From: Vibrio coralliirubri
GTDB lineage: Bacteria; Pseudomonadota; Gammaproteobacteria; Enterobacterales; Vibrionaceae
DNA: 64,000 bases
Reading direction: 5' to 3'
Assembly (NCBI RefSeq): GCF_024347375.1
Contig: NZ_AP025471.1
Coordinates: forward strand, 1,116,001 to 1,180,000
Made by a program: the position numbers and the translations under genes. The notes below the pieces were generated by a model. It did not search any database, was not told the origin of the DNA, and saw only the letters and a list, made by a program, of their open reading frames with translations. Shown here in pieces: positions 26,620-36,139 of the stretch (position 1 is the first letter of the stretch; each line of letters begins with the position of its first letter).

Positions 26620-28155
26620 TTAACTCAACGCGGTCTTGAATCTCTCAACGCGTGAAAACAGTAACCAATCTAATAGCATTGCAATCACAATCGTTGCGCC
26701 CGCGAGTGGAAACAGTACCGAAATAACAACCACAGTCACTAAGCCTGCTTTCCATAAGCCCGCATCACCAAACTTCGGTGGCGCCCCCAGCTTTCTTTGG
26801 CCTGAAGGTCTGCGCATCCACCACATTACTCCACCAGTCACTGACACCACAATGAATGCCAAACAGAACAACGCGTTTAGAAGCTTGTTGATGATGCTGA
26901 TGTCACCTTGGTGCAGAGAAATACCGACGGCTAAGGTTTTGGCGAATAAATTGTAATCTTGCCACGTCACCTCTCCAAGAATGCGCCCTGAATATTGGTC
27001 GAGGTGAGTCGTGCGATCTTGGGTTGGGTCGATAATGTCACCGCCCATGGTATTGGCAGCCACGGTGTAAACGCCCGTTTCTGATCGCGGGAAATTGACT
27101 TTATATTGCGTAAAACCAAGAGATTGAGCTTTTGCTATCACATCATCAATCGAGAAATTACTCGCAGACAATACATGCTGAGAATGATCCTCACCCATCT
27201 TAGAATGGTCATGAGCTTCAGACGCTTCTTCTACTTGGTGGACGTGTTCTGCTGGCTTATCTTGAGACAAAGGCAGTGGAGTTTGCTCTAGGTTCCAAGG
27301 CATTTCCTCTTCAGACCCGTGATTTAAAGAAGCATGCGTTTCGTTAGACAGAGGAATGTCATCCCACATTTGAGCAGGAAAAGTACTCCATGCTTGCACT
27401 AGCTTACCGCCCCAAAAACCTGTCCATGATAATCCTGATAGAATAAATAACAGAAGAATGAATGACAGTGTTCCGCCGATGTTCGCATGCAGATCACGCA
27501 TTAAAACACGCGTTCCTGAACCAAATCGAAGCTTAAGAAAACCAGCGCGGCTCGCGTTATCTCTCGGTAGCCATAAGTAGATGCCACTGATAAGAAGCAA
27601 AATCGATAAGCTGATTGCGACTTCAATTAGGTAATCACCCCAATCACCAATCAACAAAGTGCCGTGGATGTCATTCGCGAGTTGGTACAGGCTATCGCTG
27701 CGTGGAATTTCTCCGACCACTTCGCCAGTGTATTGATTCACCGTGGCGAAAACGGAAGTACCATCTTCAAGTGATACAGAAAATCGGTTCGCAAGATCAG
27801 GGACTTTACTCGGTACAAACTGTGTCACCGTACCTTGTGGGTATTGATTCTGCACTGCAGTTAACTGTTGTGAAACCTTAATAGGGTCGCCCGATGCAAC
27901 AATCTCTATGGCTTCGTGGTGGAAAGCCAATTCGATTTCATCATCAAACAGCATCACCAAGCCTGTAATGCTCAGCATTAGCATAAACGGGATAACGAAT
28001 AGCCCGGCATAGAAGTGCCAGCGCCAAGTGAGGAAGTAGAGAGTTTTATTGCGGTCTTTGCTTTTTATATTGGTTTCCGAACCGGTTGTTGCACTGCTTG
28101 TAGACTGCGAAGTCGCTTGTGCTTTCGCAGGGGTTTGAGATTCATTTCTCAACAT
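26620..28155 (-). CDS. PepSY-associated membrane protein (PiuB-like)
   Basis: 511-residue inner-membrane protein with four main membrane segments. The first follows WRWHFYAGLFVIPFMLMLSITGLVMLF and the last is LVTVVVISVLFPLAGATIVIAMLLDWLLF. A large periplasmic part carries PepSY-like repeats and a His-rich stretch (HVHQVEEASEAHDHSKMGEDHSQH). The family is linked to iron-siderophore or copper handling, probably as a reductase. I place the start at the ATG at 28155, with AAGGAA upstream. The gene follows the DUF2946 gene on the same strand. Confidence 0.85.
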   Translation of the reverse strand: MLRNESQTPAKAQATSQSTSSATTGSETNIKSKDRNKTLYFLTWRWHFYAGLFVIPFMLMLSITGLVMLFDDEIELAFHHEAIEIVASGDPIKVSQQLTAVQNQYPQGTVTQFVPSKVPDLANRFSVSLEDGTSVFATVNQYTGEVVGEIPRSDSLYQLANDIHGTLLIGDWGDYLIEVAISLSILLLISGIYLWLPRDNASRAGFLKLRFGSGTRVLMRDLHANIGGTLSFILLLFILSGLSWTGFWGGKLVQAWSTFPAQMWDDIPLSNETHASLNHGSEEEMPWNLEQTPLPLSQDKPAEHVHQVEEASEAHDHSKMGEDHSQHVLSASNFSIDDVIAKAQSLGFTQYKVNFPRSETGVYTVAANTMGGDIIDPTQDRTTHLDQYSGRILGEVTWQDYNLFAKTLAVGISLHQGDISIINKLLNALFCLAFIVVSVTGGVMWWMRRPSGQRKLGAPPKFGDAGLWKAGLVTVVVISVLFPLAGATIVIAMLLDWLLFSRVERFKTALS

Positions 28156-28266
28156 TATTATTTCCTTTGACACACGCAAACATACCTTCTGAAAAATCAG
28201 AAAGTAATCTGAGCATGGTTAACTTTACTTAATACTTTATTTTTTAATTATTTTAGTGGGGTAGGT

Positions 28267-28617
28267 TTAAGCAATATCAAAGGGAGGGCCGCGCGGGGCT
28301 TGCCTCATATAGCGTTCGCTTAGAGCCAAAAAAGCGTAGCTGTCGGAGACAATAGAACTCAGTCGAGTTGTCAGTAGTGTAGTTGGAAGTTCGTCTTGGT
28401 GAAACGTGGAAAAATGGCTAAAGGGACACGGCTTTCCTTTGTGAGTATTGGGTTCGCCTTCTTCAATTTGAACCAGTTCAAAGCCGTTGACCGTACATAA
28501 CGACGCCCATACTCCCGCACTATTACCATGAGCATTGATAACAGGCATTAATGTCACTAGCACCCAGCTTAATGCTGTAGCGAGTAACATGGAGAAATTG
28601 AACGAAGTTCGGCGCAT
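28267..28617 (-). CDS. DUF2946-like small exported protein
   Basis: 116 residues. The N-terminal hydrophobic segment (FSMLLATALSWVLVTLMPV) is a signal or anchor, followed by a Cys/His region (CTVNGFEL, KPCPFSHF) and the ending RQAPRGPP typical of DUF2946. Such proteins neighbour copper or iron transport genes, as here (PepSY gene 111 bp downstream). The function is not known; metal binding is likely. Confidence 0.7.
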   Translation of the reverse strand: MRRTSFNFSMLLATALSWVLVTLMPVINAHGNSAGVWASLCTVNGFELVQIEEGEPNTHKGKPCPFSHFSTFHQDELPTTLLTTRLSSIVSDSYAFLALSERYMRQAPRGPPFDIA

Positions 28618-28920
28618 TATTCCTAATCTTTATAAATTCCCCTTATTATGAGGCACTTGTTATATAGGTAAACGTAAAGATTAACATCAGGTTAAAAAAT
28701 TGAAGCTAACGCACACTCTTTTTAGTTAAAAACTGGTTACAACGAAAGAGCTGAGAGAATGTGGCGAAACTCGACATAACAAACTGTTTATAAAAAAGAC
28801 AATAAAAAACGCCGCCTTACACGTTCTCCTAAGAGGATAATGTAAGGCGGCGTTTTAGGAATTGAATCTTAAGGTTTTGCTCTTTGATACACTAACAAGC
28901 AAACTCTATTGATTAGCAGA
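28618..28920. other. Intergenic region with terminator
   Basis: The right part holds the cytochrome b562 terminator. The left part holds the promoter of the DUF2946-PepSY unit, with TATATA-type -10 sequence at about 28660. I see no convincing Fur box. Confidence 0.5.
28806..28856. terminator. Intrinsic terminator after the cytochrome b562 gene
   Basis: A 16-bp stem, AAAACGCCGCCTTACA (28806-28821) and TGTAAGGCGGCGTTTT (28841-28856), with a 19-base loop. It is followed by T-runs on both strands. Confidence 0.9.
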
Positions 28921-29316
28921 TTAACCGAAGATCTTGCTCCAAATGCTTGGATTACGCTTCTCGTGATACTCTTCACGAAGGCCATCGATAGTACGAAGCT
29001 CTTGCTGTGCAGATTCAAATTCACCTTGGTCTAGCTTCTTCTCAATGCTATCAATCGATGCACTGATCTTTTTGAAACCTTCCATGAAGTGTTCTTCTTT
29101 CTCAATTGGGTAAACACCCGTTTTGAGCTCAGCAACTAGCGTGTCGATACGTACGATAGGCTTTTGCATCTCTTCAATGTTTTGAGCTTCTGCCGCTTGT
29201 TTGAACGCAAGCTTCATTTCTTGCATGTTTTTCTTAAGGTCAACATTAGCAAAAGCGTTGCCAGACAATAGTGAAGCAGCGATTAAGCCAGATAAAAGGA
29301 TTGAGCGAGTTTTCAT
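28921..29316 (-). CDS. cybC: Cytochrome b562 family protein
   Basis: 131 residues including a Sec signal peptide (MKTRSILLSGLIAASLLSGNAFA). The mature four-helix bundle keeps both haem ligands of E. coli cytochrome b562: the Met in NVDLKKNM (mature position about 8) and the His in LREEYHEK near the C-terminus. It is a soluble periplasmic electron-transfer haem protein of uncertain partner. The C-terminus is extended by about 10 residues (SIWSKIFG). Monocistronic. Confidence 0.85.
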   Translation of the reverse strand: MKTRSILLSGLIAASLLSGNAFANVDLKKNMQEMKLAFKQAAEAQNIEEMQKPIVRIDTLVAELKTGVYPIEKEEHFMEGFKKISASIDSIEKKLDQGEFESAQQELRTIDGLREEYHEKRNPSIWSKIFG

Positions 29317-29493
29317 TGTTTCTCCAGGTGAAGCGATGTCTTTGAAGATAGCGCCATCGTTATTGTGGCACTTCGACTTTATTATTTTCGGCTAGTGTAT
29401 ACAAAAATCCGTCGGGCACAAAAATTGATTGTGTCGAAATGCAAACTAGCTAGCTAACCAATGACTAAAAAGTAAAAAGTAACGGACATTCCA

Positions 29494-30240
29494 TCACTGA
29501 AATACCGAAAATTCAGCAATAGATTGGCGGCCACGCAATGCTAAAAATGCCAAAAACTGCTGTGGCGAATGAGTGACCACTTTATTCGAATCCACACCTA
29601 CTTTATCTAACAATGCAGCGACTAAGTCCAAGCCACCGACATCTACGCAGAAATGCGCATCGCTACCTGTCGTAATAAACGCACCTTTCGCTTTCGCTAT
29701 TCTTGCGATCTCATAACAGCGGTCAACACTGCCAACTCGGCTATTGCCTTTGAGTGTGGTGTTATTGATTTCAATCGCCACGTTATGCTCCGCCGCACAT
29801 TGAATCACAGCTTCAAAATCGAAATCAAAATTTGGGTTTCCTAAATGACCAAGTGCATCAATTCGACCACCTTTAATCACATTCAACAATGCTTCTGTAT
29901 GAGTAGTGACATCCGATGGGCGAAATACTGGCTCATGAAAACTCGCGATCACCCAATCCAAGTTCTTATCCACACTCGGATGAATGTCTATTTCACCCTG
30001 TGTGTTCATGATGTTTGACTCGACACCTCGAATAATAGCGACATCTTCAATAAAACGAGGAAGCACACGCTGGTTACTGAAAAACCAATAGTGTGGCGCG
30101 CCCGGCATAGACTCGGAATGGTCGGTCGTACAAAACATAGCTAAACCGTTTTGTTTTGCAGATTTTGCATTCTCGATCAACGTGCTGTAAGCATGACCAC
30201 TTGCGTATGTGTGGGTGTGAGTATCTACTTTGAGTTCCAT
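29494..30240 (-). CDS. ycdX: PHP-domain phosphatase YcdX-like
   Basis: 248-residue metal-dependent phosphohydrolase of the PHP family. Metal-binding motifs are DTHTHT at the N-terminus, [33 protein letters not shown] and SDAH. YcdX binds three zincs; the cellular substrate is unclear. In E. coli it has been linked to swarming. GAGGG precedes the ATG. Monocistronic. Confidence 0.9.
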   Translation of the reverse strand: MELKVDTHTHTYASGHAYSTLIENAKSAKQNGLAMFCTTDHSESMPGAPHYWFFSNQRVLPRFIEDVAIIRGVESNIMNTQGEIDIHPSVDKNLDWVIASFHEPVFRPSDVTTHTEALLNVIKGGRIDALGHLGNPNFDFDFEAVIQCAAEHNVAIEINNTTLKGNSRVGSVDRCYEIARIAKAKGAFITTGSDAHFCVDVGGLDLVAALLDKVGVDSNKVVTHSPQQFLAFLALRGRQSIAEFSVFQ

Positions 30241-30520
30241 GAATCAATGCCCTCTTCGCTCGGTCAAAAAACGTGCTTCAGAAAATGAGTGCTTAATAGC
30301 AACAATCCGACCAGTTTATCAGCTGAAAGTGACAATTAGCACCTAAACATAAGGGTTTCTTGTGAGTTCATTTACACAGCACAATAATACGTGGCTAACC
30401 AGACGACACTAACGCTTTTCTTATCTAAGTAAAATCGAACATATTCGGTAATTACGCCAATTTTTTGCAACCTACCCAAGTTCGTCAATACTTAAACCAG
30501 TCTACAAACTGGAGTGTTAG

Positions 30521-33500
30521 ATGAGAAGAAGACGATATCCGCTGAGTATCCACATCACTAGCCTTTTCTTAATTTTGACCACTCTTGTCGGTACCGTACT
30601 GATTTCGATAAGTTATCGGCACTCTCAAGAACTGCTTTTAGGCACCGTGCGCGAAGTCAGTAATGAACATCGCGATAAGCTGGAATCGGTATTTAAACAA
30701 GCTATTGCCCCAGTCATCACAACCTTAAACGTGATGGCAGTGAGCCCGTTTGTTGCTCATCAAACCTCCTCCGTCGAAAAAGAATCTTGGCTTGCTTCGG
30801 TCGATATTATCTTCAAACAAAATACTAATTTAGTCGCTCTGTTCTATGGCTCTGAAGATGGCGATTTCAGAATCTTTCGCCCTCTGAGTTCCATTAAACA
30901 GAGAGCCGACAACAACGCTCCCGCCAAAGCGACCATGATGGTCAGCAGCACCAATCTAGATGGTGAAAACTTTATTACCTTTCTCGATGGCGCACACCAA
31001 GTGATCAGTACCCGACAAGCCGAGAGTAAGTTCAACCCCACGACTCGACCTTGGTTTCGTAACGCAAAGCCTGACGGCTCAATACAACTCTCTGAGCCCT
31101 ACCTGTTCTATTTCCTGCAAACCAATGGCATCACGCTTTCTAGACGTTCTTTGGATGGCAAGCATGTCGTTGGTGCCGACTTCACGTTGAAATCTCTCTC
31201 TTCCCAGATCAGTGAATTGGCCTACTCTCCACAAACCCGACTCGCTCTGTTCGATCAACATTTCAATCTTCTCGGCCAACATCAACTTGATCTATCGATT
31301 CCCAAGCTTACCTCCCAGCCTAACGACACAAGTAAAACTGAGAAAACGAATAACCAAACGACGGGGAAACTCTCTGGCAGTGAGCAAGACCAAAGCTTCT
31401 TTAATGTGCCCAAACGTGAACAGATGGAAGCATTGAAAGCATCCGTCATAGCACCACTTATCTCCGACGAGGAGAAATTAAACCTCAACCTAAAAAACGT
31501 TGAGTACAACCTAAACACTTGGGCATTAACACTAACGCCTGTTGAGCTCACTCAGAATGTCACTTTATATTTGGCAGAGGCTACGCCGCACAATGAGTTG
31601 CTCTCTGATCTTATCTCGATGCGTGACAAGCAAGTCGCCGTCGCGATTGGGATGTTGTTCATCTGCTTCGCTATCGTATGGTTTGTTGCTAATAGACTGT
31701 CTCAGCCACTCAATACGCTGATGCAACTCACCGACAACATCGCACGATTTGACTTCAGGCGAACTCATTATCCCAAAAGCATGATTCAAGAAGTGGCTAA
31801 CCTCGCCCACTCAATTGAGCTGATGGAACACACACTTCATGATCTTATTACGCTACTTCGAGACACGGCCGGTAATCAGGAGTTTTCGATATTAGCCAAA
31901 AATATTGCTCATCAAAGCTATTTAATTACCAAAGCAGAAACCATCGTCCTCTTCACTCAATCAAAAGAGAAAGATGTGTTTGATACGGCCGCGAACCTCG
32001 CCATTTTGCCCTTTAAGGCCGACATCAATGACTTCATCAAACACACCCCTTGGTTGCTGTGCCAGCTTAAATCTGGAGAAACCATCCACTTAAACCGAGA
32101 AGACAATGTTCTCAACTATTACCAAGATTCGATCTTCAATTCAGATCTGTACCTGTTTCCACTATTAAACCGTGAGAAGTTGTTGGTGGGTATCGTCGCA
32201 ATTGGCTATGAAAGACCGATTACCAAGATGCAGGCAGACAAGCACGCCTTCTTACGAGAACTGCTCAGTTTTGCGGAAATAGCCAAAGACAACATCGACC
32301 AAATGCAGCAACAGAAAGACATGCTTAATGCCTTTATCGAGTTGATTGCATCAGCGATTGATACAAAATCACCTTACACGGGCGGGCACTGCCAACGCGT
32401 GCCTGAACTGACCAAATGGCTGACTCAAGCAACCATTGATGATGACCGTTATTACCCGCAATTCTCATTGGATAGTAAACAGTGGGAAGAGTTAATGCTC
32501 GCCGCTTGGCTTCATGACTGCGGCAAGGTAACCACACCCGAGTATGTCGTAGACAAGGCAACAAAACTTGAAACCATTTACGACCGAATCCACGAAGTGC
32601 GAATGCGTTTCGAACTGTTAAAACAACAGGCTGAAACCGACTACTGGAAAGCTATAGCGAACGGAGCGCTTCAAGAGGATCAGCTTAAGATCCTCGAACA
32701 AAGCTTGTCAGAATTGGATGAAGAATTTGCCTTTGTTGCTGAATGTAACCTTGGTGGAGAGTCGATGACGGACGAACAACTAGAACGCTTAGACCGAATA
32801 GCCAAGCGCCAATGGAAACGAACACTCGACGATCAGCTAGGGTTATCTTGGTCTGAAAAAGAGAGATTCAATGCACAACAAGACACGACAGAGAAGAGTG
32901 AAGCTGAGCCAGCAAGAAAAGACCAAATACTACCGGTGATGGAACCGCTACTTTCTGATAAACCCGAACATAAAATACCGTGGGATAATGGCTTTAGCCC
33001 TGCTGATGTATGGCAAGAAGCGTTTGTGCTTAAGCCAGGAGAGGTCAAATACAACCAAGGTGAACTGCACAACTTGAAAGTTCGTCGTGGCACGTTAAAC
33101 GATGAAGAACGTTTCATGATCAACGATCATATTATTCAAACCTTCACCATGCTTAACAAGCTGCCTTATCCGTCTTACCTCCAGAATATTCCGGATATCG
33201 CCAGCGGACACCACGAGCGTATCGACGGCAAGGGCTACCCAAGAGGCTTAAGCGAAGACCAATTACCTCTACCGTCCAGAGCGATGGCCATTGCTGATGT
33301 CTTTGAAGCGCTCACCTCTAGTGATCGCCCGTATAAGAAAGGCAAACTCCTAAGCGAATCACTCAACATCATGACCGACATGGCCACCAGCGGTCATATC
33401 GATCCCAAGCTGTATTTGCTGTTCTTAGAAAACAAAATCTACGACAAATACGCTGAGCGATTCCTAGAGACTAAACAGCGTTGCGAGATTGAACCAAACG

Positions 33501-33544
33501 AACACATCGACCGAGTCAAAGAGTACATACGCTCATTGTTTTAA
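30521..33544 (+). CDS. Membrane-bound HD-GYP phosphodiesterase with Cache sensor
   Basis: 1007 residues. Membrane segments at about 10-30 and 372-392 enclose a periplasmic Cache-type sensor (typical WFRNAKPDGSIQLSEPY). A HAMP-like linker (about 393-445) and a GAF-like domain (about 450-595) follow, then the HD-GYP domain. The HD pair is His665-Asp666 in LAAWLHDCGKV. HHERIDGKGYP (897-907) carries the GYP motif, and IADVFEALTS (924-933) follows. The domain is split by about 190 residues between the HD motif and the next metal His870. It probably hydrolyses cyclic di-GMP in response to an external ligand. Confidence 0.88.
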   Translation: MRRRRYPLSIHITSLFLILTTLVGTVLISISYRHSQELLLGTVREVSNEHRDKLESVFKQAIAPVITTLNVMAVSPFVAHQTSSVEKESWLASVDIIFKQNTNLVALFYGSEDGDFRIFRPLSSIKQRADNNAPAKATMMVSSTNLDGENFITFLDGAHQVISTRQAESKFNPTTRPWFRNAKPDGSIQLSEPYLFYFLQTNGITLSRRSLDGKHVVGADFTLKSLSSQISELAYSPQTRLALFDQHFNLLGQHQLDLSIPKLTSQPNDTSKTEKTNNQTTGKLSGSEQDQSFFNVPKREQMEALKASVIAPLISDEEKLNLNLKNVEYNLNTWALTLTPVELTQNVTLYLAEATPHNELLSDLISMRDKQVAVAIGMLFICFAIVWFVANRLSQPLNTLMQLTDNIARFDFRRTHYPKSMIQEVANLAHSIELMEHTLHDLITLLRDTAGNQEFSILAKNIAHQSYLITKAETIVLFTQSKEKDVFDTAANLAILPFKADINDFIKHTPWLLCQLKSGETIHLNREDNVLNYYQDSIFNSDLYLFPLLNREKLLVGIVAIGYERPITKMQADKHAFLRELLSFAEIAKDNIDQMQQQKDMLNAFIELIASAIDTKSPYTGGHCQRVPELTKWLTQATIDDDRYYPQFSLDSKQWEELMLAAWLHDCGKVTTPEYVVDKATKLETIYDRIHEVRMRFELLKQQAETDYWKAIANGALQEDQLKILEQSLSELDEEFAFVAECNLGGESMTDEQLERLDRIAKRQWKRTLDDQLGLSWSEKERFNAQQDTTEKSEAEPARKDQILPVMEPLLSDKPEHKIPWDNGFSPADVWQEAFVLKPGEVKYNQGELHNLKVRRGTLNDEERFMINDHIIQTFTMLNKLPYPSYLQNIPDIASGHHERIDGKGYPRGLSEDQLPLPSRAMAIADVFEALTSSDRPYKKGKLLSESLNIMTDMATSGHIDPKLYLLFLENKIYDKYAERFLETKQRCEIEPNEHIDRVKEYIRSLF

Positions 33545-33625
33545 GCTAACCATTCAGACTAAAGACCATAAGCTTCATAACCTTCATAACCTTCATAAGC
33601 TTCATAAGCTCAATGGTTAGCTTTT
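33543..33625. terminator. Long-range terminator stem with 9-bp tandem repeats in the loop
   Basis: AAGCTAACCATT (33543-33554) and AATGGTTAGCTT (33612-33623) are a perfect 12-bp stem followed by TT. The 57-base loop carries about five units of a 9-bp repeat (A-C/G-CTTCATA). The stem arms contain or touch the stop codons of both converging genes. Confidence 0.75.
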
Positions 33626-34645
33626 AGCTGCCGAGTCCAATACCGCAACGTCCACTACAGTCGCTACAGCCACTGTGACTCGCGGCGTTTGCTTGGCTTT
33701 TGCTTTGCTGTGTCTCTTCGCTAATAGCGTGTTGGTAATGCTCGCCACAACAATCAGGTTAATGCCAATTATCTGCTGAGTAGAAAACACATCATCAAAG
33801 AACAACCCCTGCCATAAAGCGCTAAACAGCATGTTAGTAAAAATCAGTGGTGCCAACTGGGAACCGCTGTCTGCAAGCTTATAAGCCTTGGAGCGGAAAA
33901 TTTGAGTATTGATGGTAAACAGTGCGAGTCCAAATGCACCAAGTCCAATCCAACGCAAGTCATCAAACGACAGCAAAGTCGTTAAAGCTCCATACACACT
34001 ATCCCCCTTAAATACATCTGGTACAGCAGAAACAGAAGTCAACACGAGCATAGGTATAACAAGTATTGCTGCGACTAAAAAGGTCCATGCGTTAAGCTCT
34101 GCTGGTGTCAGGCTAGTTTTAGATGCTCGGTACAGACTCACTTGCGAGCCAGAATTAAACACACCCGCTAGAAGCCCGAGCAATAGCGCAGGTCTAAAAA
34201 ACTCCGAACCAAACTCAAACTGCGACCAATCCCCTGCCATCATCACTACGCCGAAAAATGTAATTGCTAAACATGCGATAGTCGTTGTATGAATCTTAGT
34301 TCCGAATATTAATTTTTCTAACAATGGAATAAACAGCGGACCCGTACTGAATAACACCACACCTTCAACCAGCGTTAAGGTTTGTAGTGAAGTAAGGAAA
34401 CACCACTGACACGCCACCATAAAGATCGCTCTCATCACTAAAGGTTTCCACATATCGAGTGAAGGTTTCGTTATTTTGTAAAACATCAAGAATAAGAATA
34501 AGAACAGACTGGGTAACAAAAAACGCACAAAACTGAGTAACGAGACTGGCATCACTTCAGATAGATACTTGGCCATCAAGCCACTCAAAGACAAACTGAA
34601 CGTCGACAACAACATGAAAGTCGTCGCCTTGGTAATATCAGACAT
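33617..34645 (-). CDS. EamA/DMT-family transporter
   Basis: 342-residue membrane protein with about ten hydrophobic segments and the duplicated EamA layout (first half from FMLLSTFSLSLSGLMAKYL, second half from LLLGLLAGVFNSGSQVSLY). The start is the ATG at 34645, with AGGAGG 8 bases upstream; a GTG three codons earlier is less likely. It probably exports a metabolite; the substrate is unknown. It is divergent from a LysR gene 91 bp away, which is its likely regulator. Confidence 0.88.
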   Translation of the reverse strand: MSDITKATTFMLLSTFSLSLSGLMAKYLSEVMPVSLLSFVRFLLPSLFLFLFLMFYKITKPSLDMWKPLVMRAIFMVACQWCFLTSLQTLTLVEGVVLFSTGPLFIPLLEKLIFGTKIHTTTIACLAITFFGVVMMAGDWSQFEFGSEFFRPALLLGLLAGVFNSGSQVSLYRASKTSLTPAELNAWTFLVAAILVIPMLVLTSVSAVPDVFKGDSVYGALTTLLSFDDLRWIGLGAFGLALFTINTQIFRSKAYKLADSGSQLAPLIFTNMLFSALWQGLFFDDVFSTQQIIGINLIVVASITNTLLAKRHSKAKAKQTPRVTVAVATVVDVAVLDSAAKS

Positions 34646-34736
34646 AATTATCACCTCCTATGACACCTATTTTAGAAGCGTGACGTGATGAAAAATAGCG
34701 AGTAATATTAACCATAACTGTAAGGAAAACTTACCA

Positions 34737-35663
34737 ATGAAGAAACTCGTTCCGCTTAAATCCGTTTATGCTTTCATTGCTGTTGCTGAAACCGGCAGCA
34801 TGACCGACGCTGCTCGAGTGTTGTATGTCAGTCATTCGGCAGTAAGCCAAGCCATCAAATCACTAGAGCAACTGGTTAATAAACCGCTATTTCAGCGAGT
34901 AGGTCGTCGTGTTGTTCTTAATGCCGCCGGTAAGCGATATTATCGAAAGGTCGCGCCTGCACTTGAGCAAGTGATAGAAGCCACCGAAGAGCTTGCCAGA
35001 ACGCCTAACGATCACCGCATTACCCTCAACATGGTCAACTCGCTCGCAATGCACTGGTGGATCCCTCGAGTCCCCGAATTTCAAGCATTTGCTCCCTCAC
35101 TTGATATCCGTATTTCGACATTAACCGGCCCTTTCGATATCGAACAAGAAGGTGTCGATATTGCCCTCGTACATGGCAAGCCAAACGAATGGGAACAATA
35201 TTACAGCGAAAAGCTCGGCGACGATGAACTAGTCTTGGTGTGCAGCCCTGCTCTATTGAAAAACCAGACCGGATTAAACGTCCAGCAACTTGTGAAACAA
35301 AACCCAACCATTGGTGCGTTTAACCCAAGACGACAGCATGACTGGCAGGTGTGGTGTGATCATTATCAAATACCAATGCCGACGTTCCACAGTAACTTGA
35401 CGTTCGATGTCTCGATTCAAGCCGTGCAAGCTGCAATTCGTTCGCTTGGTGTTTTAGTCACTCACCGCTTGTTTGTGAAAGATGACATCAACCATGGGAT
35501 GCTTGTGGAGTTGGGCGAACCCGTCGCTAACCCACACCAAGATTTCTATTTTGTTTGCCCAAAAAACAAATTAAAACAAGAAAGTGTGCTAAAACTGAGA
35601 ACATGGTTGAGGCATGAATTCACACGCTCAGAGACATCACTGAGCGATGTTATTCAAGAGTAA
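34737..35663 (+). CDS. LysR-family regulator (GcvA-like)
   Basis: 308 residues. The N-terminal helix-turn-helix reads [53 protein letters not shown]. The effector domain has the GcvA-type beginning [19 protein letters not shown] and [15 protein letters not shown]. It is divergent from the DMT transporter gene and probably controls it. Confidence 0.9.
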   Translation: MKKLVPLKSVYAFIAVAETGSMTDAARVLYVSHSAVSQAIKSLEQLVNKPLFQRVGRRVVLNAAGKRYYRKVAPALEQVIEATEELARTPNDHRITLNMVNSLAMHWWIPRVPEFQAFAPSLDIRISTLTGPFDIEQEGVDIALVHGKPNEWEQYYSEKLGDDELVLVCSPALLKNQTGLNVQQLVKQNPTIGAFNPRRQHDWQVWCDHYQIPMPTFHSNLTFDVSIQAVQAAIRSLGVLVTHRLFVKDDINHGMLVELGEPVANPHQDFYFVCPKNKLKQESVLKLRTWLRHEFTRSETSLSDVIQE

Positions 35664-35721
35664 GACCAAACTATCAATCCATACAGCGAGTAACAGCTCA
35701 TCAAGCTTACAAGAGGCCATT

Positions 35722-36042
35722 ATGATTATTACCACCACTCAATCTGTTGAAGGCAAACGCATTGTCGATTACAAAGGGGTTATCGCCGGAGAAGCCATTC
35801 TAGGGGTGAATGTTTTCAAAGATATGTTTTCAGGAATTCGTGACTTTGTGGGTGGACGTTCTGGCACCTACGAAAAGGAACTGGAGAAAGCACGCAACTA
35901 CGCATTCAAAGAGTTAGAGCAAAAAGCGATTGAAGCGGGTGCCAACGCGGTGGTAGGTGTCGATATAGATTATGAAGTATTAGGAACAGGTAATGGCATG
36001 TTGATGGTATCAGCGAGCGGCACGGCGGTTGTCGTCGCTTAA
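35722..36042 (+). CDS. ybjQ: YbjQ-family heavy-metal-binding-domain protein (UPF0145)
   Basis: 106 residues. The fold segments [57 protein letters not shown] and [12 protein letters not shown] are typical of UPF0145. These proteins form pentamers of unknown role. I start at 35722 behind AAGAGG. A longer frame from 35647 overlaps the LysR gene and is unlikely. Confidence 0.9.
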   Translation: MIITTTQSVEGKRIVDYKGVIAGEAILGVNVFKDMFSGIRDFVGGRSGTYEKELEKARNYAFKELEQKAIEAGANAVVGVDIDYEVLGTGNGMLMVSASGTAVVVA

Positions 36043-36139
36043 TCTATTAGGCTTTAAGCAATCAGGCAGCCTAATGAAAACTCGTTCCAACCCTTTGATG
36101 ATTAGCCGCCAAAGGGTTAGAACAGTTATAAGCTGATAC

